A DNA stretch of 64,000 nt from Todiramphus chloris collaris (lineage: Eukaryota; Chordata; Aves; Coraciiformes; Alcedinidae), in the NCBI GenBank assembly GCA_025345505.1, contig JANVCC010000022.1, positions 29,761,155 to 29,825,154 of the forward strand, given 5' to 3'. The translations under genes and the position numbers were made by a program. Shown here piece after piece: positions 47,700 through 59,747 of the stretch (the first letter of the stretch is position 1; every line of letters starts with the position of its first letter). The notes under the pieces were generated by a model. It saw only the letters and a list, made by a program, of their open reading frames with translations, was not told the DNA's origin and made no database searches.

Positions 47700-49760
47700 G
47701 AGGAAATGGACGATCAATCATTTCCTTTAGAAGTTTGTCACAGTGGTTAATCGCTGTCACTGTTTGAAAAATTGTGACCGCTTTGAATTTCTGATTTCAA
47801 CTTCCAGTCACCGGTTCTCATTATGCTTTTCTCTGCCAGATGTAAGAACCCTTTAGTACCCAGTATGTTCTTGTCTGGAAGTAACTTCACAGTATAATCA
47901 AGACATGACTAATTTTTTTCTTCCCAATAAACTCAGTAGATGGGTTTCTAAATCTCTCACATTCAGGTGCCCATTCATCAGGTCAGCCTAACACTTGTTC
48001 TCTGATGCCATTTAGTTGTTAGTAGAGGTTGGTAAAAACTGGACTCCAGGCTTCTGTGAGATGTTGTACTGTGAGGAAGTTAAATGGTACTTCCTACTGC
48101 TCCCGTGTTTGTAGGTGTATGGATCATGGGAACAACTTGCCTTTTTTTGAGTCTTGCCTTTTTTGGAGTCTTGCCTTTTTTGGAGTCTTCCTGGATTTAG
48201 TAATTTCTTGCTGCCTTACTTGCTCACTGAGATTCCCAAAATGTTCTGCAGAGTCACAACTTTCCAGGATCCAGGGTCCCATTAGGTTTATTTTGCTCTT
48301 TGCCTTATAGGTCACCTTTAACAAGTGACCCGAAATACTCTCTGCATCAGTATTTTCTCCTCATCATTATTTACCAGGCTGCTAATATTTGTGTCAGCCA
48401 TCTGTCTACCAGTGCTGACTTTATATTCCCTTGCAGAACATCAGTGAAAATGCTGAATAGCACCGAGTATACTTCAAAGCCCTGCAGAAAGCCAGTAAGC
48501 ATCCTCATTTGATGATGGTCTGATTGACGCAGCTGGGTTTTGAGTTACACTAAATAGCCATGCCTTAGACATTTATCATAAGTTTCCTTGATGTTATATA
48601 GTGTTTATCTAGTAAGTATGTCGTGCACTGAGTCTAAAGCCTTGAGAAAGCCTGCTGTGTCTGTACAGTTCACTTTTTTTGCAAGCAGAACATGAAACCA
48701 GTTTTATTCAAGGGGAGTTATTTTCCATAAACCCATGTTGACTGGCAGTAATTAAAATCTTGTTCTTTCATGTTTTGGCAGGTCAATCCTGTCTCAGCTT
48801 TTCCACTATTTTACCTGGGATTGATGTGAGGTTAACTGCTCAATAACTCCATTGTAATTGCACTTGATTTTCTGTTCTCCTTCTCTCCCTCCGTCTCTCT
48901 TTATCTCTCACTTTCTCTTTTTTTTTTTTTTTTTTCCCCAGGCTACTACTCTGCTTCCAGTCACCTGGAATCCCTCTGATATTAAAATTTATTAAAAATT
49001 AACATTAGCAAGCCAGAGTCCTCCTCAGTCAAATATTTTAGGGCCCATGGGTATGATTTATCCAGGCCTGCTGATTTAAAAATGTTTATCTCTACTAGAT
49101 GATGTTTAACATCCTGCTTATTTCCTAATGGGCTGGAAAGTACTTACTCAGCCTTGGTCTCATATAAACACCATCGTGCTATTACTTTCGAAAGTACCAA
49201 GCAGAAACATTTATTGAACAAGTCTGTTTTTTTGTATTTTTCTTTGCAATTTTACACTATGCAGTTTGAACACTCTGAAAAAAATCCTGCTCAGCATCGC
49301 CACAGACCCATTTGTCCCAATCTCTTTATTCTCCGGTATCAGCTTCTTCTACATCGTAACTCTGCACTTCAGGCAATTGCTGTATTTTTCCCATTTGTTG
49401 AATCTTTAAAATACTTTTGGTTTACCACTGAAGTAGCTAGGCCTTAGCCAGTCTGTCCTCAATGGTGCTGATGGACTGACTCCATTCTGAAAGAACTTCT
49501 GATTTTCATTTATGTTTTCCTCTCAGATTTCTTCCTCCCACTCGCTGTTTTCCCATAATTTTCCTCAGCTGGAGGATATTAGCCATTGGGAGGCACCAGC
49601 TACAATTGTCTTCATTTTGTCCACTTTTAATTACCAGCTCTTAGGATAATGTCACTTTCCAGCTGTATGACTGAGATGTTCTTTCTTAATCAGAATGAGT
49701 TGCAAAATTAGTGGTTCATGTTGGATGCAGTATCTTTTCCTTATGTAAATGTGTAAGCGC
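47700..49760 (-). mobile_element. Ancient CR1 LINE with decayed reverse transcriptase
   Basis: Reading the minus strand from high to low coordinates gives CR1 ORF2 in order. KSAGLD at 49060-49077 is followed by a match to 'HPRVLKELAEELSGPLxxIFNKS' (WALKYLTEEDSGLLMLIFNK). Then near 48800-48840 comes VNLTSIPGKIVEKL, and at 48384-48404 QMADTNI, a relic of the FADDTK catalytic box, followed by SSLVNNDEEKI. At 47730-47900 the text matches the CR1 3' coding end (plus-strand GTGGTTAATCGCTGTCACTG, CTGCCAGATGTAAGAACC, CCTTTAGTACCCAGTATGTT). Stops, frameshifts, an 18-T run at 48918-48935 and a 17-bp tandem repeat show great age. Bases above 49100 resemble the upstream linker, less surely. Confidence 0.75.
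48136..48190. repeat. Tandem repeat, 17-bp unit, three copies
   Basis: CTTGCCTTTTTTTGAGT starts at 48136 and recurs at 48153 and 48170 with GGAGT; a partial copy begins at 48187. The array sits inside the ancient CR1 and must have arisen after insertion. Confidence 0.95.
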
Positions 49761-50084
49761 ATGTTGCATCAGATCACTTCCTCGCTCTCATTTGAATGAA
49801 CTGCATTGCTCCCAGGATTAATGAGATTATTAAGATTTCTCCAGAAACAGAGGTCAGATCTGGGAATCTCTGCACTGGATTCAGGCCTGAACCTCAGCTT
49901 CTCCAGGGGATAACAGACATCAGACTTAGTTTTTCATTCTGGCCTTATCTCACATTCATTTCATTCCTCTCTGCCTATATTGCTCCATATTCTGATGCCT
50001 TCCTCAGGGCTCACTGCTGCAGATGGCGTATTTATATTAACTTAAAGATTGCATTCCATCTTTCAAATGAGATTAATAAATTTT
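49761..50084. other. Unassigned sequence between CR1 pieces
   Basis: A plus-strand frame at 49796-50134 runs 112 codons but runs on into the CR1 tail beyond 50084 and has no domain. It may be more decayed CR1, but I could not place it. Confidence 0.5.
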
Positions 50085-50210
50085 TCAGACCATTGTGGTT
50101 ACCCGACCTGACCTCCTATAAATGCAGCCTATAATTCTTCACCCAGATTCCAGCATCTGGCCCTATAACTCATACTTGAAGCACAGCATATCTTTTTAAG
50201 AAATGCACCT
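50085..50210 (-). mobile_element. Ancient CR1 3' end fragment
   Basis: GACCTGACCTCCTATAAATG, then CAGCCTATAATTCTTCACCC and GAAGCACAGCATATCTTTTT, match the old sauropsid CR1 tail 'ctgacctcctgtataacacaggccatagaacttcaccc...aaagcatatctt'. It belongs to the same general family as the 47.7-49.8 kb copy but is a separate 3' end, so at least two insertions occurred. Confidence 0.65.
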
Positions 50211-51558
50211 CATGAACATGTAAAGTCTCTGTTATTTGGACACTTTTTCCTTATTTAGAATAAAATCTAGCATTTGGGGGATGTATAGACATCACAGTGC
50301 CTGTAGCTGTTTGTAAGTGTGTGACAGTCGCATACTCCTAACTGTATTTCAGTACCTAACATCTCCTTACCTAAAAAACTGCCCTTAGTTTCTTTCAAGT
50401 GGATATTGTTCTAGGCATGAACATGGCATCTGAAAGCCACTGAGAGTTACAGATGATTAACGAAAGATGCATGCTAAAAACCAAAATAATCCAACTAGCT
50501 ATGTTTTACTTTTCTGTAATGTCTTTCAAATGAGGATGGAGCTATAGCTGCTGGAATTAGGAGGGCATGTCATTTGCTCTGTGAAAGGGACGTATCCTTT
50601 TGTATTTATGATTACTCTCGGAAAACTAGGACTAGGGTAGAGTGTCCAGCCTCTTACTAGTACTCCTGGGTTTTACACTTATTTTTTATTTCATTTAATT
50701 TCTTCTTCTATGGTGAGATTTTACACTGAACCCTAATATACTTCTGCAGAATGGCATTCTCCTGGGCCTATTTGAAATTCTTGATCTTTTCTGCATCTGT
50801 TTAAATCCTGTGTTCATGCACGTACAGGACAAGGTCAACCCTTTTGTTTGTTATTTTTATGGAGTTTAAAGAAAGTCCAAATACCTGACCGAGGTACCTG
50901 TCTGGTGCAGCCTTGTGACAGTTGCAAAATCTTCAGACTTGGAGAGCCACATGATTAACTGTTTCATGATGAATACAAGAAACCACAAAATCAGAGGGTT
51001 TGCCACATAAAGGGTATGCTTTGCAGCTAACGGGTATTTGGGGCTGGCTTACCACTGATCAGAATACAGAAGGTGGTGAATGGTATGCTCAAAGGAAACC
51101 AGCCAAGCAATGCGTTACCAACCATGCTCCAAAAAGAGCCCCTTGTACGGGGAGATTAACAGCTCACAAATCAACCACAAAGCTCGCTCTTCCTTAGACT
51201 TATCACCTTCAAATTTGATCTTACCCCACAGCATGGCTAACCAGCTGCAGAGATCAAAGAGTATACGAGTAGAGATGACCTGGCAAGAACATTTTGGGTT
51301 ATTTCTTCAGAAGTTCCACATTTGAGTCTGGTACTGGTGCTTTCCAAGTCAATATTGAACCGAGTCACCAGTTCTGCATGATTAGAAGTATCATACTCCT
51401 AAGGGGTTATTGTTCATCTCAAATACGGAGCTGAGCTGCCTATTGTGGAACTGGCTGCACTGCTGAAATACCAAGAACTTGCTCATGAAAGGTGCCCTTT
51501 TGGAATGGCTACAATTACCCTCAAAATTATAACTACTTGCAATTTTTATCTTTTTCTT

Positions 51559-51577
51559 CCCCCCCCCCCCCCCCCCC
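51559..51577. repeat. Homopolymer of 19 Cs
   Basis: An uninterrupted C run between TTTTTCTT and AAAAGAT. C/G homopolymers this long are rare in vertebrate DNA and are prone to sequencing error and slippage, so the length should not be trusted. Confidence 0.9.
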
Positions 51578-51913
51578 AAAAGATAAACTCCCTTTAGACG
51601 TTTGAAGGGATTTTGTTGTATTTCTGCTACATTTTATTGGTGTGAATCTTTGGGGAGAGGCTGATGTCTAAAGGAAATTTATTATTGAGAACTAGTTATA
51701 CTGTTTCCCAGCAGTGAGCTTGTAACTGCCACATCTTCACCTAAACTCTATAATTGGTAATTATGTTTGTCTGACCTACATTCTTTTGTGTAATTGTAGT
51801 GAGATATGGTATTTTTCAATTCCAGAGTAAAAATGTCCACACCAGTTATGGAGTGTTGCTGGGCAGAAGCTTTCACCCTCAAAAGGCGGTATCGTTTTTG
51901 TGGTGGAGGATGC

Positions 51914-51969
51914 TTTTTTTTTCTTTTTTTCTTTTTTTTTTTTTTTTTTTTTTCCTTTTTTTTTTTTTT
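51914..51969. repeat. 56-nt T tract with few interruptions
   Basis: Runs of T are broken only by isolated Cs and one CC. There is no retroelement body adjoining it that would make it a poly(A) tail. Confidence 0.9.
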
Positions 51970-54900
51970 CCCTCCTCCTAATGTATATAGCACTAGGATC
52001 CTATGGGGGTAAAAAGCAATGTAGAAAGAAGTTAGATATAATGACATGATTTTTCAGTACCTAGGAAACTAATGGTCAATTAAATCCCAGTGGAGGGTGA
52101 ATATTAGCTTCCTAATTTGTTTTGGACCCATGACTGGAATGTGTCCGCACATGCTATTCAGTCCAGAGCATTCATGTGAAAGATCCTTTGGGTAATTTAA
52201 AAGCTACAAATGGCACCTCCATCTGAAATAGTTATTGTGTTGTGTTTCTGCACCAGTTGAGTCTTTGGTAACAGATTTGATGATCGGGTTGGAAAATTCT
52301 CCCTCTCCTACAGATTTTATCATCTAAAAAAGGATGATTCAGATTCCTTCTGAGGTTCTTCAGAAGATAAAAACCATCCTTTCCACTTAAATAATTTTTG
52401 ATTTTTCATAAATAATATGAGAAATATCTTTCCTACTGTTTCACCTCAGAAGTTTTCAAAACCTTGCACCCGTTAAGACTGGAGGATCTAGTGGATTGTT
52501 AGCATTTACCAGTACGTGGACTAGATAATCCGACCACAAACCTTGTTTCTGAGCCTTTCACTCTCTGGCTTATTGACCCAAAAGTTTTTCATCTGTTCCT
52601 TGGAGGCTACTGAGAATTCTGATATTTTCTCCATCTGTTTCTTGAAATTTCCCTTGTGAGCACTCGGCATGTTTCCCTGTTCCTTCCAGATGACCCTCTC
52701 TTGCTGTTCCCACTGGGTGTCATAAACTCCATGACTACTTCCAAGAAATGTTAAGGTGAGTCGCATTTTATTTATTGTGCTGAGTAATGCCATTAACACG
52801 TTTCAAATTGCTCCATCAAAGAAGTCAGCCTGGAGTGCCTGTTCAGTGGCAATTTCAGGTCAAATATTTAGGTGGGGCACTGCCGTTCACCTGAGCACTA
52901 CATGAAGTTGTTATTGAAGTATATTGCCTAAAATACCCCTCTGGGCTCTGCTGGAGTTGCTGGCCTTTTCCATGAAGTTGACCAGCTGCTCCTTTTAGAG
53001 TCCCCCTCTGAAATGTGAACACAGGACAGTGAAATTTTTGTCCTGATGGATCATTCATCTGGAAGAGACTTTATTAATAAGGAGCGACAGACTTCCCATT
53101 GAATTGGGACAAAGGTATGTTTATTTTATCGATGTTTTGTTTTCTCATTTTTTGAGCACAGACTGGCACAGACCGAGTCTTGCTTTAGGGGAAGCTCACA
53201 GTGTTGACACTTCCAATGGATGCAATGACTGTTGGCAAAAGCAATCCCTTCATCTGAGGAAGAATAAAGTACTCAAAAAACCCAGCATCAGATAATTCTC
53301 TGTGATGTAATAGAAACATAAGGGCTGCTGTCTGAAGCTTCTCAGAAATTGCTTTTTGGTCCTTAAGTTGCCTATGGGGGACAAGGGAGAGCTCTTTGTT
53401 TCCTAAAAAGACCAGATAGGTTTATTTTTAAAAAGCCAATAATAAACTTGTACTAAATCTATTTTTCTTCATGTATTTTGCCATGTGGCTTCACTGAAAC
53501 TGTGTTGTAGTTTCCTCTTGATCCCGTTCTCTTCACTGTGCATCCACTTTGGTCTGCACATACCGTGATGTTTTATGGTCCACTGTTTGGGAGAAGGGGA
53601 AGCACCCCCTAACAGGAGTCTGAGCCATAGGAGTGCTGGGCAAGCTGGAAGCCTGGCACATGGGGAGAACATAGAAGAACAAGACCACAGAATGACAGTG
53701 TCCCTGGTTACCAGGGAAACACTCCTAAACTGGAGCATTTTTTATTTCAATGAGAATATTTGTAATCATTGGAAATATTTTTATAAGGGTTTTGGGTTTT
53801 GATTAAAAAATATTTTTCAGGGGAAGATTTCTTTTTACAGTCTTAGCTTTTTTTTTGTTGTTTTTAAAGTCTTTATAATATACAGATTTGATTTTAAAAA
53901 AATTATGGTGAGTTAAGTCATCAACACCTTTTCATAAACACCTAACCTTGTACATATCTTCATAGAAATGCAGACACCATTGATGGGGCTGGAGGGAGTT
54001 AAAGAGGTCCACTGGTACAGAGCAGGATCAGCAACACCTGAATTTCCCCCAGCAGATATTTGTTTAACATGCTCATAGAGAGGTTTCCCACTGTGGGCAC
54101 TGGGGATTCCAGTCTTCATAGATGATCTTAGTTTCCCTACCCCTACAGTTTGTAAATCTTCTCTGATATCAGTCTGATTTTTGCCATAACTTTAAAGCAG
54201 TTAAATAGAATTTTAACCTTATTCTGCAAAGCAATCTTTTTGCATGTTTGCAGCCCATTAAGTATCCCCAGCGTCTCTCAAGTACAGTAATGTCAACATT
54301 AGTTTCTTGGTCAGAGGTCTATAATCCGTGACCTTTCATGCTTACTCTCTTCAGACTCGGTATCTTTCTTGAAGTGTCATGCCCACAGCTCACATGAATG
54401 GTTTTATCCTAGCATGCACATTTCTGATTGCAGAAAGGATCCTACTTTTTAAGCAATATCTGCATCTTCTTTGAGCTGAACAGATATCTCACTATATCCA
54501 AAACTGTGTGTTTAAACATATTTTACCCTTCATGCCTATATAACAACAATATTTTGACAATGTAATTCGTCAGTAGCATCCTCCTGTTAAGAGCTATCAT
54601 CTATAATCTGAAGAAGTGATACAAATCTTAAGTACTCATAACCCTCTTGACTTGTTCATCGAAGATGATCTTACGTAGCCTTCACACCTGCCATTTCTCT
54701 GGCATTTTCCTCTACAGTATCCATTTGATGCTCATTAGGTTTTCAAGTTATTTTCCCAGCTTTTTAACTATGTGTGCAATCTTGTATTCTAAATAGGGTT
54801 GTTTATGCCCCATGTGTTTCAGCGAGTATTTTGGTAACAGTACACATGCAGGCGATATATTTGTCCTACACATCTTTGTCCCAGCATTCTGCAGTTCCTT

Positions 54901-55229
54901 CCCACTCGTGCCTGAAAATTGGAGTACACTGTTTTTTTTCCTTCATCTCATCATTGTTGTTGTATTTTTTTTTTAACCCTCTAGCATTTTTAGAACATAA
55001 CATATTTTCATGTAAGTAGTGTTAATTATGTAACAGCAATTTATCTCAGATAAGATCTTTTATTTTTGTTGCAATTTGGCAATTAGAATGCAGAAAATTT
55101 CAGGCTTTGAACCCTGCCTTTTATGTCACGTTGTCTGCCCACAACTGATGAGTATAAGTATCTTATATGCCTCAGAAAAGGAAGTGAAAAAACTACCATC
55201 TGCAAATTTATTGGGAATTTAAATATCTT

Positions 55230-55730
55230 GGAGGTATGCCTGAAGGAATAGACCATGGAGTAGTCAAAGAGATGCTCTATAATAGTGACCACAGAGTACT
55301 TCGATTCAATGCTCTAAGAACCATTATCCAAGGGCATCAAGAATAAAAGCAGGTATCGTGCTTCAGAGTAAGACAACTGCCCAGTGTCTGATGGGCACAG
55401 AATTGTATATGGCAGGGAACCTAAATGAACCTTTTTTGCTCATGCATCACAATTTACTGGGGTTTTTTGAACAGGTCAGCAGGCATGTGGGTAAGGGAAA
55501 CCTGATTCATACAGTCTACCCAGATGCCTAAAAGCTATTTATAATGCTTTTATGGGAAATGAATAATTGTTGGGGAAGAGGGAAGGCTATTGCATGAATT
55601 AAAATAGCTTAAAATGTGTAAAATAAAAGAGTAAATGGCAAATCTCACAGTGGACTACTACAGGGATCTCTTTTTGACCTCTGATCCAACACTGATCTTA
55701 TTCTTATGTTCTAATTTAGACAATGCACCA
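55230..55730 (+). mobile_element. Ancient CR1 LINE, endonuclease end to RT start
   Basis: At 55281-55307 the plus strand reads NSDHRVLRF, the terminal SDH motif of the APE-type endonuclease of CR1 ORF2. Near 55470-55500 CAGGTCAGCAGGCATGTGGG then TAAGGGAAACCTGATTCATA matches 'haDxGNPVDVVYLDFxKAFD' at the DNA level. From 55615 to 55675 AGTAAATGGCAAATCTCACA and GTGGACTACTACAGGGATCT follow the segment coding 'VNGQxSxWxxVxSGVPQGS'. The reverse transcriptase core in between is shortened. Stops in every frame mark it as dead. Divergence is similar to the 5.9-7.1 kb copy. Confidence 0.7.
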
Positions 55731-58700
55731 TGTGCTTGATCCAGGACTCTTGAGGGGATGCAAAGTCTGAACTCTTGTCTCCTAAATATGTCTCTTCCCC
55801 ACCAACTCCTTTAAAAGGACTTCATCTAGACTTTTTTGTTTTGTTTTGTTATAAACCTGAAACTAGCAGGTCCTAGGTCTTCTGCTGCTTCATCAGGAAG
55901 GTTCAATTTCTAACTTCACTGTTAATTACAGCAGACACTTTAGTTCTGGGCACAGAAACAAACTTGATCCAGTATTCCCTAGCTGCCTTCCTACAAATGT
56001 GGATGTTGAATCTGTATCATCTTTAGAACATGAATGTCACATCTTTAGGAGATCATACTGGGGTAGCACAGAACAAGCATGCTAGGCTTCCCAGTACTGC
56101 TGGTCTTCCCATGGGAAAAGCTGTAGTGCTCTGCTTTATTCTTTTAATCTTACAAAAAACTTCTCTTTAGATGGTCATCTATCTCTCACCATTCCCTGGG
56201 ATATCTTAGTGACACAGAACTATCATAGTCACAGACACCAATTTAGGCATTTTTTCCATGTTGATAGAACACCCTAAGTCCCATGTTCTCTATGAACTGC
56301 CACATCACTGCTGGGCTATGGAGGATATTCCTCACTCTGCTGTATCTATTGCTGTTGGATTTGACTCTCTTCATCAAACCAATCAGCTGACAAATAGACT
56401 GTATTGCCTTGAACGTCAGAGTAGATTTTTCTAACTAGGTCTAACTACTGAGCATATGCAGGAGCCAGAATAGCAGTTGCCTGCCTTTATTTCATCATCC
56501 TCCTGACAGAGCTAAACTAGCTGATGTTCCCTGTCCAACATGATCTTTCAGGCATTTTAGAATCCTCTATTCAAACAACTTCTAACTCTCTGAAAGAGAA
56601 ATTTTAGCCCCTTTAAGCCTGCTGGGTGAGGATGATGGAGAGTAATTACCGCAGGTGGAGAGACCCTTGCACATATGTGACTCAAAAGATATCATGTATT
56701 ACCAAGAGATATATCCTCTAGACATCTTCAGATATGTACCTTTCCAACCTCAGACATCCATAGATCAGCATTCTTGTAGCACTCTAGTCTGCACATCTAA
56801 AAAGAAGTGTAACTACGTGTTGACCAAAGAAGAGACTGCTGTCTTTTGAAATCTGGTAGCATTGCTGCCTCTCTGCTGTAGCAGAGCTCCTTGGTGTACA
56901 GGAAGTCCTGATGATTCAAAGTCCTCATGACCCTCACTCTTACACCCCAGCAGTGGCACATCCTGCTCAGCATGGCAAGAAGGCAATTTTTAGGGGGGGA
57001 ACGCCTGCCTGACTCTAGGACTGGGACACCTCCCAAAGATACACAGTGCTGAAGGACATGAGTGCCCATTCAGTGGGTACTGTAGCATTGTGAAGAACGT
57101 ACCTATTTGATATGATTTCCTCACACAGCTAGGTTAAAATCAGTCAACAGATTTGGGCTGAGGGAAGAGTATTTCTACAGCAGGTGCTAATGTCTACCTC
57201 ACTGCTTCCTATAGTGTTGTCCTCTTCTCCAGCATGGTGCTTGGTCTGTTTCCCAAGGACTGTGTGTCCCAAAGCTTGTCTACTCTATCCACCTAAATAA
57301 ACTGGCAAAGTAACAGTTATCGGCTTTACTGATCTCACATCACCCACACAGTTTCAGCCACAAATGCCCGTGAGTCACGGTGTCCCCCCTGCAACTGGCT
57401 GTGTCATTACTTTATTCTGTTCTTGTCCTTTTGCATGGTCCAGTCTCTGAAGTTTTTGATCTTTGATGCTGAAAGGTTAAAAAGGGTGTTAGAGCTGTTT
57501 TGTGATTAGAGATGTCTAGGGCTGGAGGCGAAGGTAAAAGGTGAATATGTGTTTCTTTCCTTACTAACCATTCGCATACAGTAGCAGCTACTGTAGAGAC
57601 CCAGGGCTGATGACCCAGCTAGTCTGTTCCAATTCTGGTTTTCCTCTCTCTTGAAGGACTGTGGCTCTTCAGCAAAAGGTAAATAACCCTGTTTCCCCTG
57701 ACCCAGAAATACTTATATGAGTCATAATGTTCTAAATGTGCCTGTCGGTGTAAAACTACATGCCAATGTGAAATCCTTCTTTGGGTTTCAAGGCCGTTTC
57801 TGAACAAAGTGGATTTTAATTCTTCACAAATGTTTTCCTTCATTGTTCGTAGAACTGAGGATGAAGGAACCTATATGTGATTTTATTAACACAGAGCAAA
57901 TATGTGACTGTTTACTTCTGATCTTGTATCTGCACCCCTGTGAGGAGAGGAAGGAGATGAGGAAAGAAGAGTGCAGAGATTTAAGCAATTCTGACAAGAA
58001 CAGAAAAGAAATCAGGGCTTCTAGAGAGTCTCTGTCTCCTAAATTTCTCTGTAGTGTCTACTGGACCATCCATAATTCCCACAGAGTGGGACTTTCAGAC
58101 CTATTGGAGAGGCCACCGAGACTTGAAGTCTTTTATAATTTGTCTTCCTGAGCCAAAGAGATTCCCCTCAAATACCTTAATGCTATTCAGCATAAGGTTG
58201 TTCTAATTCAGTTAAGCAAAGGGAGCTCACCTTCTAATGAACTCAGGTGGACACAACAGCATAACTAAAACTTACTCTTAAAACTTACACTCTTAAACAA
58301 ACTCCTTTGTGAGTGGAAGGAGAGTAGGAGAGAAGGGGGAAGATTAAACCAAAAAATTGCTGGGAATATGATAATTATATAGGGCCAATAATGAGTTTAT
58401 CAAAAAGAAGAGCTGGCTAAAAGCTGTAGGAGGACAGTGATGGCTTTGCCAGGTTTTCTTCGGTTTTTTTAAATCACTGTTTTAAAGTTTCACAAAAATT
58501 ATCTGTTCTACAGAAATAATGCTTTGACATACTTTAAAATATGTGGTAGTCAGAAAAGCCTCTTACAACTCTACAGGTGATGATCTTTCCATCTCTGGAG
58601 AAACTATGACTCTGCAGGTCTCAGGTGAAACTCCCTTTTAAGTTTTTTTGTTAAACAGTACAGTCTGTCTGTCTAACATGGGTATTAGAGAGTTGGGAGA

Positions 58701-59730
58701 TGCTTAGCTAAGTTTGTCAGCCTGGATCTGAACCTTGGATGACTACAGAAGGTGGGGTAAAGGCAGTGAATGTCACTGTCAGAGTCATTCAGGAAGTATT
58801 TAAGATAGTGACATGGAATGTGACTCTATTGCCTTGCGCTGCCCTTTGTAAACAAAGCCATGAAGACAAGAGTTCCTCGTCCTGCTGCAGATCTAAAGTC
58901 GAGTTATGAGTACCAGTAAGAAAAGTGCAAGGCAATATCTGGTGCCTCAAGAAATTAGTACTGAATGAGCTACTGGATTACATCAGACCTCAACAACCAC
59001 AGGCAACCATGTTAACATATTTCAAAGTTTTGAGGGTCTATGTGTTCCTCTTTCTCCTGTATAGAAAGCCACATCATGGACCATAAAATATTGTAAGAAA
59101 CTTCAGAGCAGTAACAAAAGCTGTGAAGCTGAAACTATTATGTATTGCAAGATAAGAGCAAGAAGAGGCAATACTTCTGATGTTCAAGGTCCTGGTGGTA
59201 GCTGGAAACCTCTGTTGGAGAAAACTCACCAATGGCTCCTGGGAAGCAGATTATGGTCCAGGGTACAGAGAAGGGTGGTGGCAAGGGAGCCCAACGGCAT
59301 CCCTCTGACGGAAGATCCATAAACATCCAAATCTGGTTGTCAGCTTGCAATTGATTGTGTGCATGGACACCCTGACTATGCACCAGATTTAGCAATTGGA
59401 AAGACAGGAGTACAGGATGATAGTGATCTGCTCCAGGCATGAAGCAGAGAGATGAGGAGATCCTGGTTCCTAGCTCTTGTGATGATTTCTTTACAATGGT
59501 AAATTCAAGAAGAAAAGAGGAAAACTTTGATCACAGAGAGCTATGATTATGGTTACACCTGAGGGTGCAGAGATCTGGGTTTTACTGTGGGGAAATGTTC
59601 ACTAGCAAAGGTGCTTTTGAGCTCAGACAAGGTCAAACAGTAGGGCTGGAAGCAGCAACAATAGTGTGAAGTGCTTTTTTCTTTTTTTTTGCCTTGTGAC
59701 TGTTTTTGCACACACTGTAACTGCTGTACA
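55731..59730. other. Non-coding stretch, no gene seen
   Basis: Open frames are short. I tried to place 55790-56800 and 57590-58150 in known transposon or gene families and could not. No RNA gene, microsatellite of note or flanked exon is visible. Confidence 0.6.
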
Positions 59731-59733
59731 TTG

Positions 59734-59747
59734 GTGCCATCTACTGC
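59734..59747 (-). promoter_or_regulatory. CTCF-like motif, minus strand
   Basis: The minus strand reads GCAGTAGATGGCAC, which fits 13 of 14 positions of the CTCF core CCASYAGRKGGCRS. The highly weighted AG..GGC part is intact. Occupancy is an inference. Confidence 0.45.

Larger units (their letters stand above)
50211..55225. other. Non-coding stretch, low-complexity tracts
   Basis: A run of 19 Cs lies at 51559-51577 and an almost pure T tract (with a few Cs) at 51914-51969; frames across these tracts are meaningless. Bases 52040-52260 are complex and AT-rich. No domain-bearing frame or RNA gene is seen. Confidence 0.6.

Noticed and set aside
48900-48960. Splice acceptor (T18, CCCCAG, then an open stretch)
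   Set aside because: It lies inside an ancient minus-strand CR1; the pyrimidine run is a T expansion and the following sequence is LINE-derived.
51748-52047. Lysine- or phenylalanine-rich frames across the T tract
   Set aside because: They are translations of a homopolymer, not protein-coding sequence.
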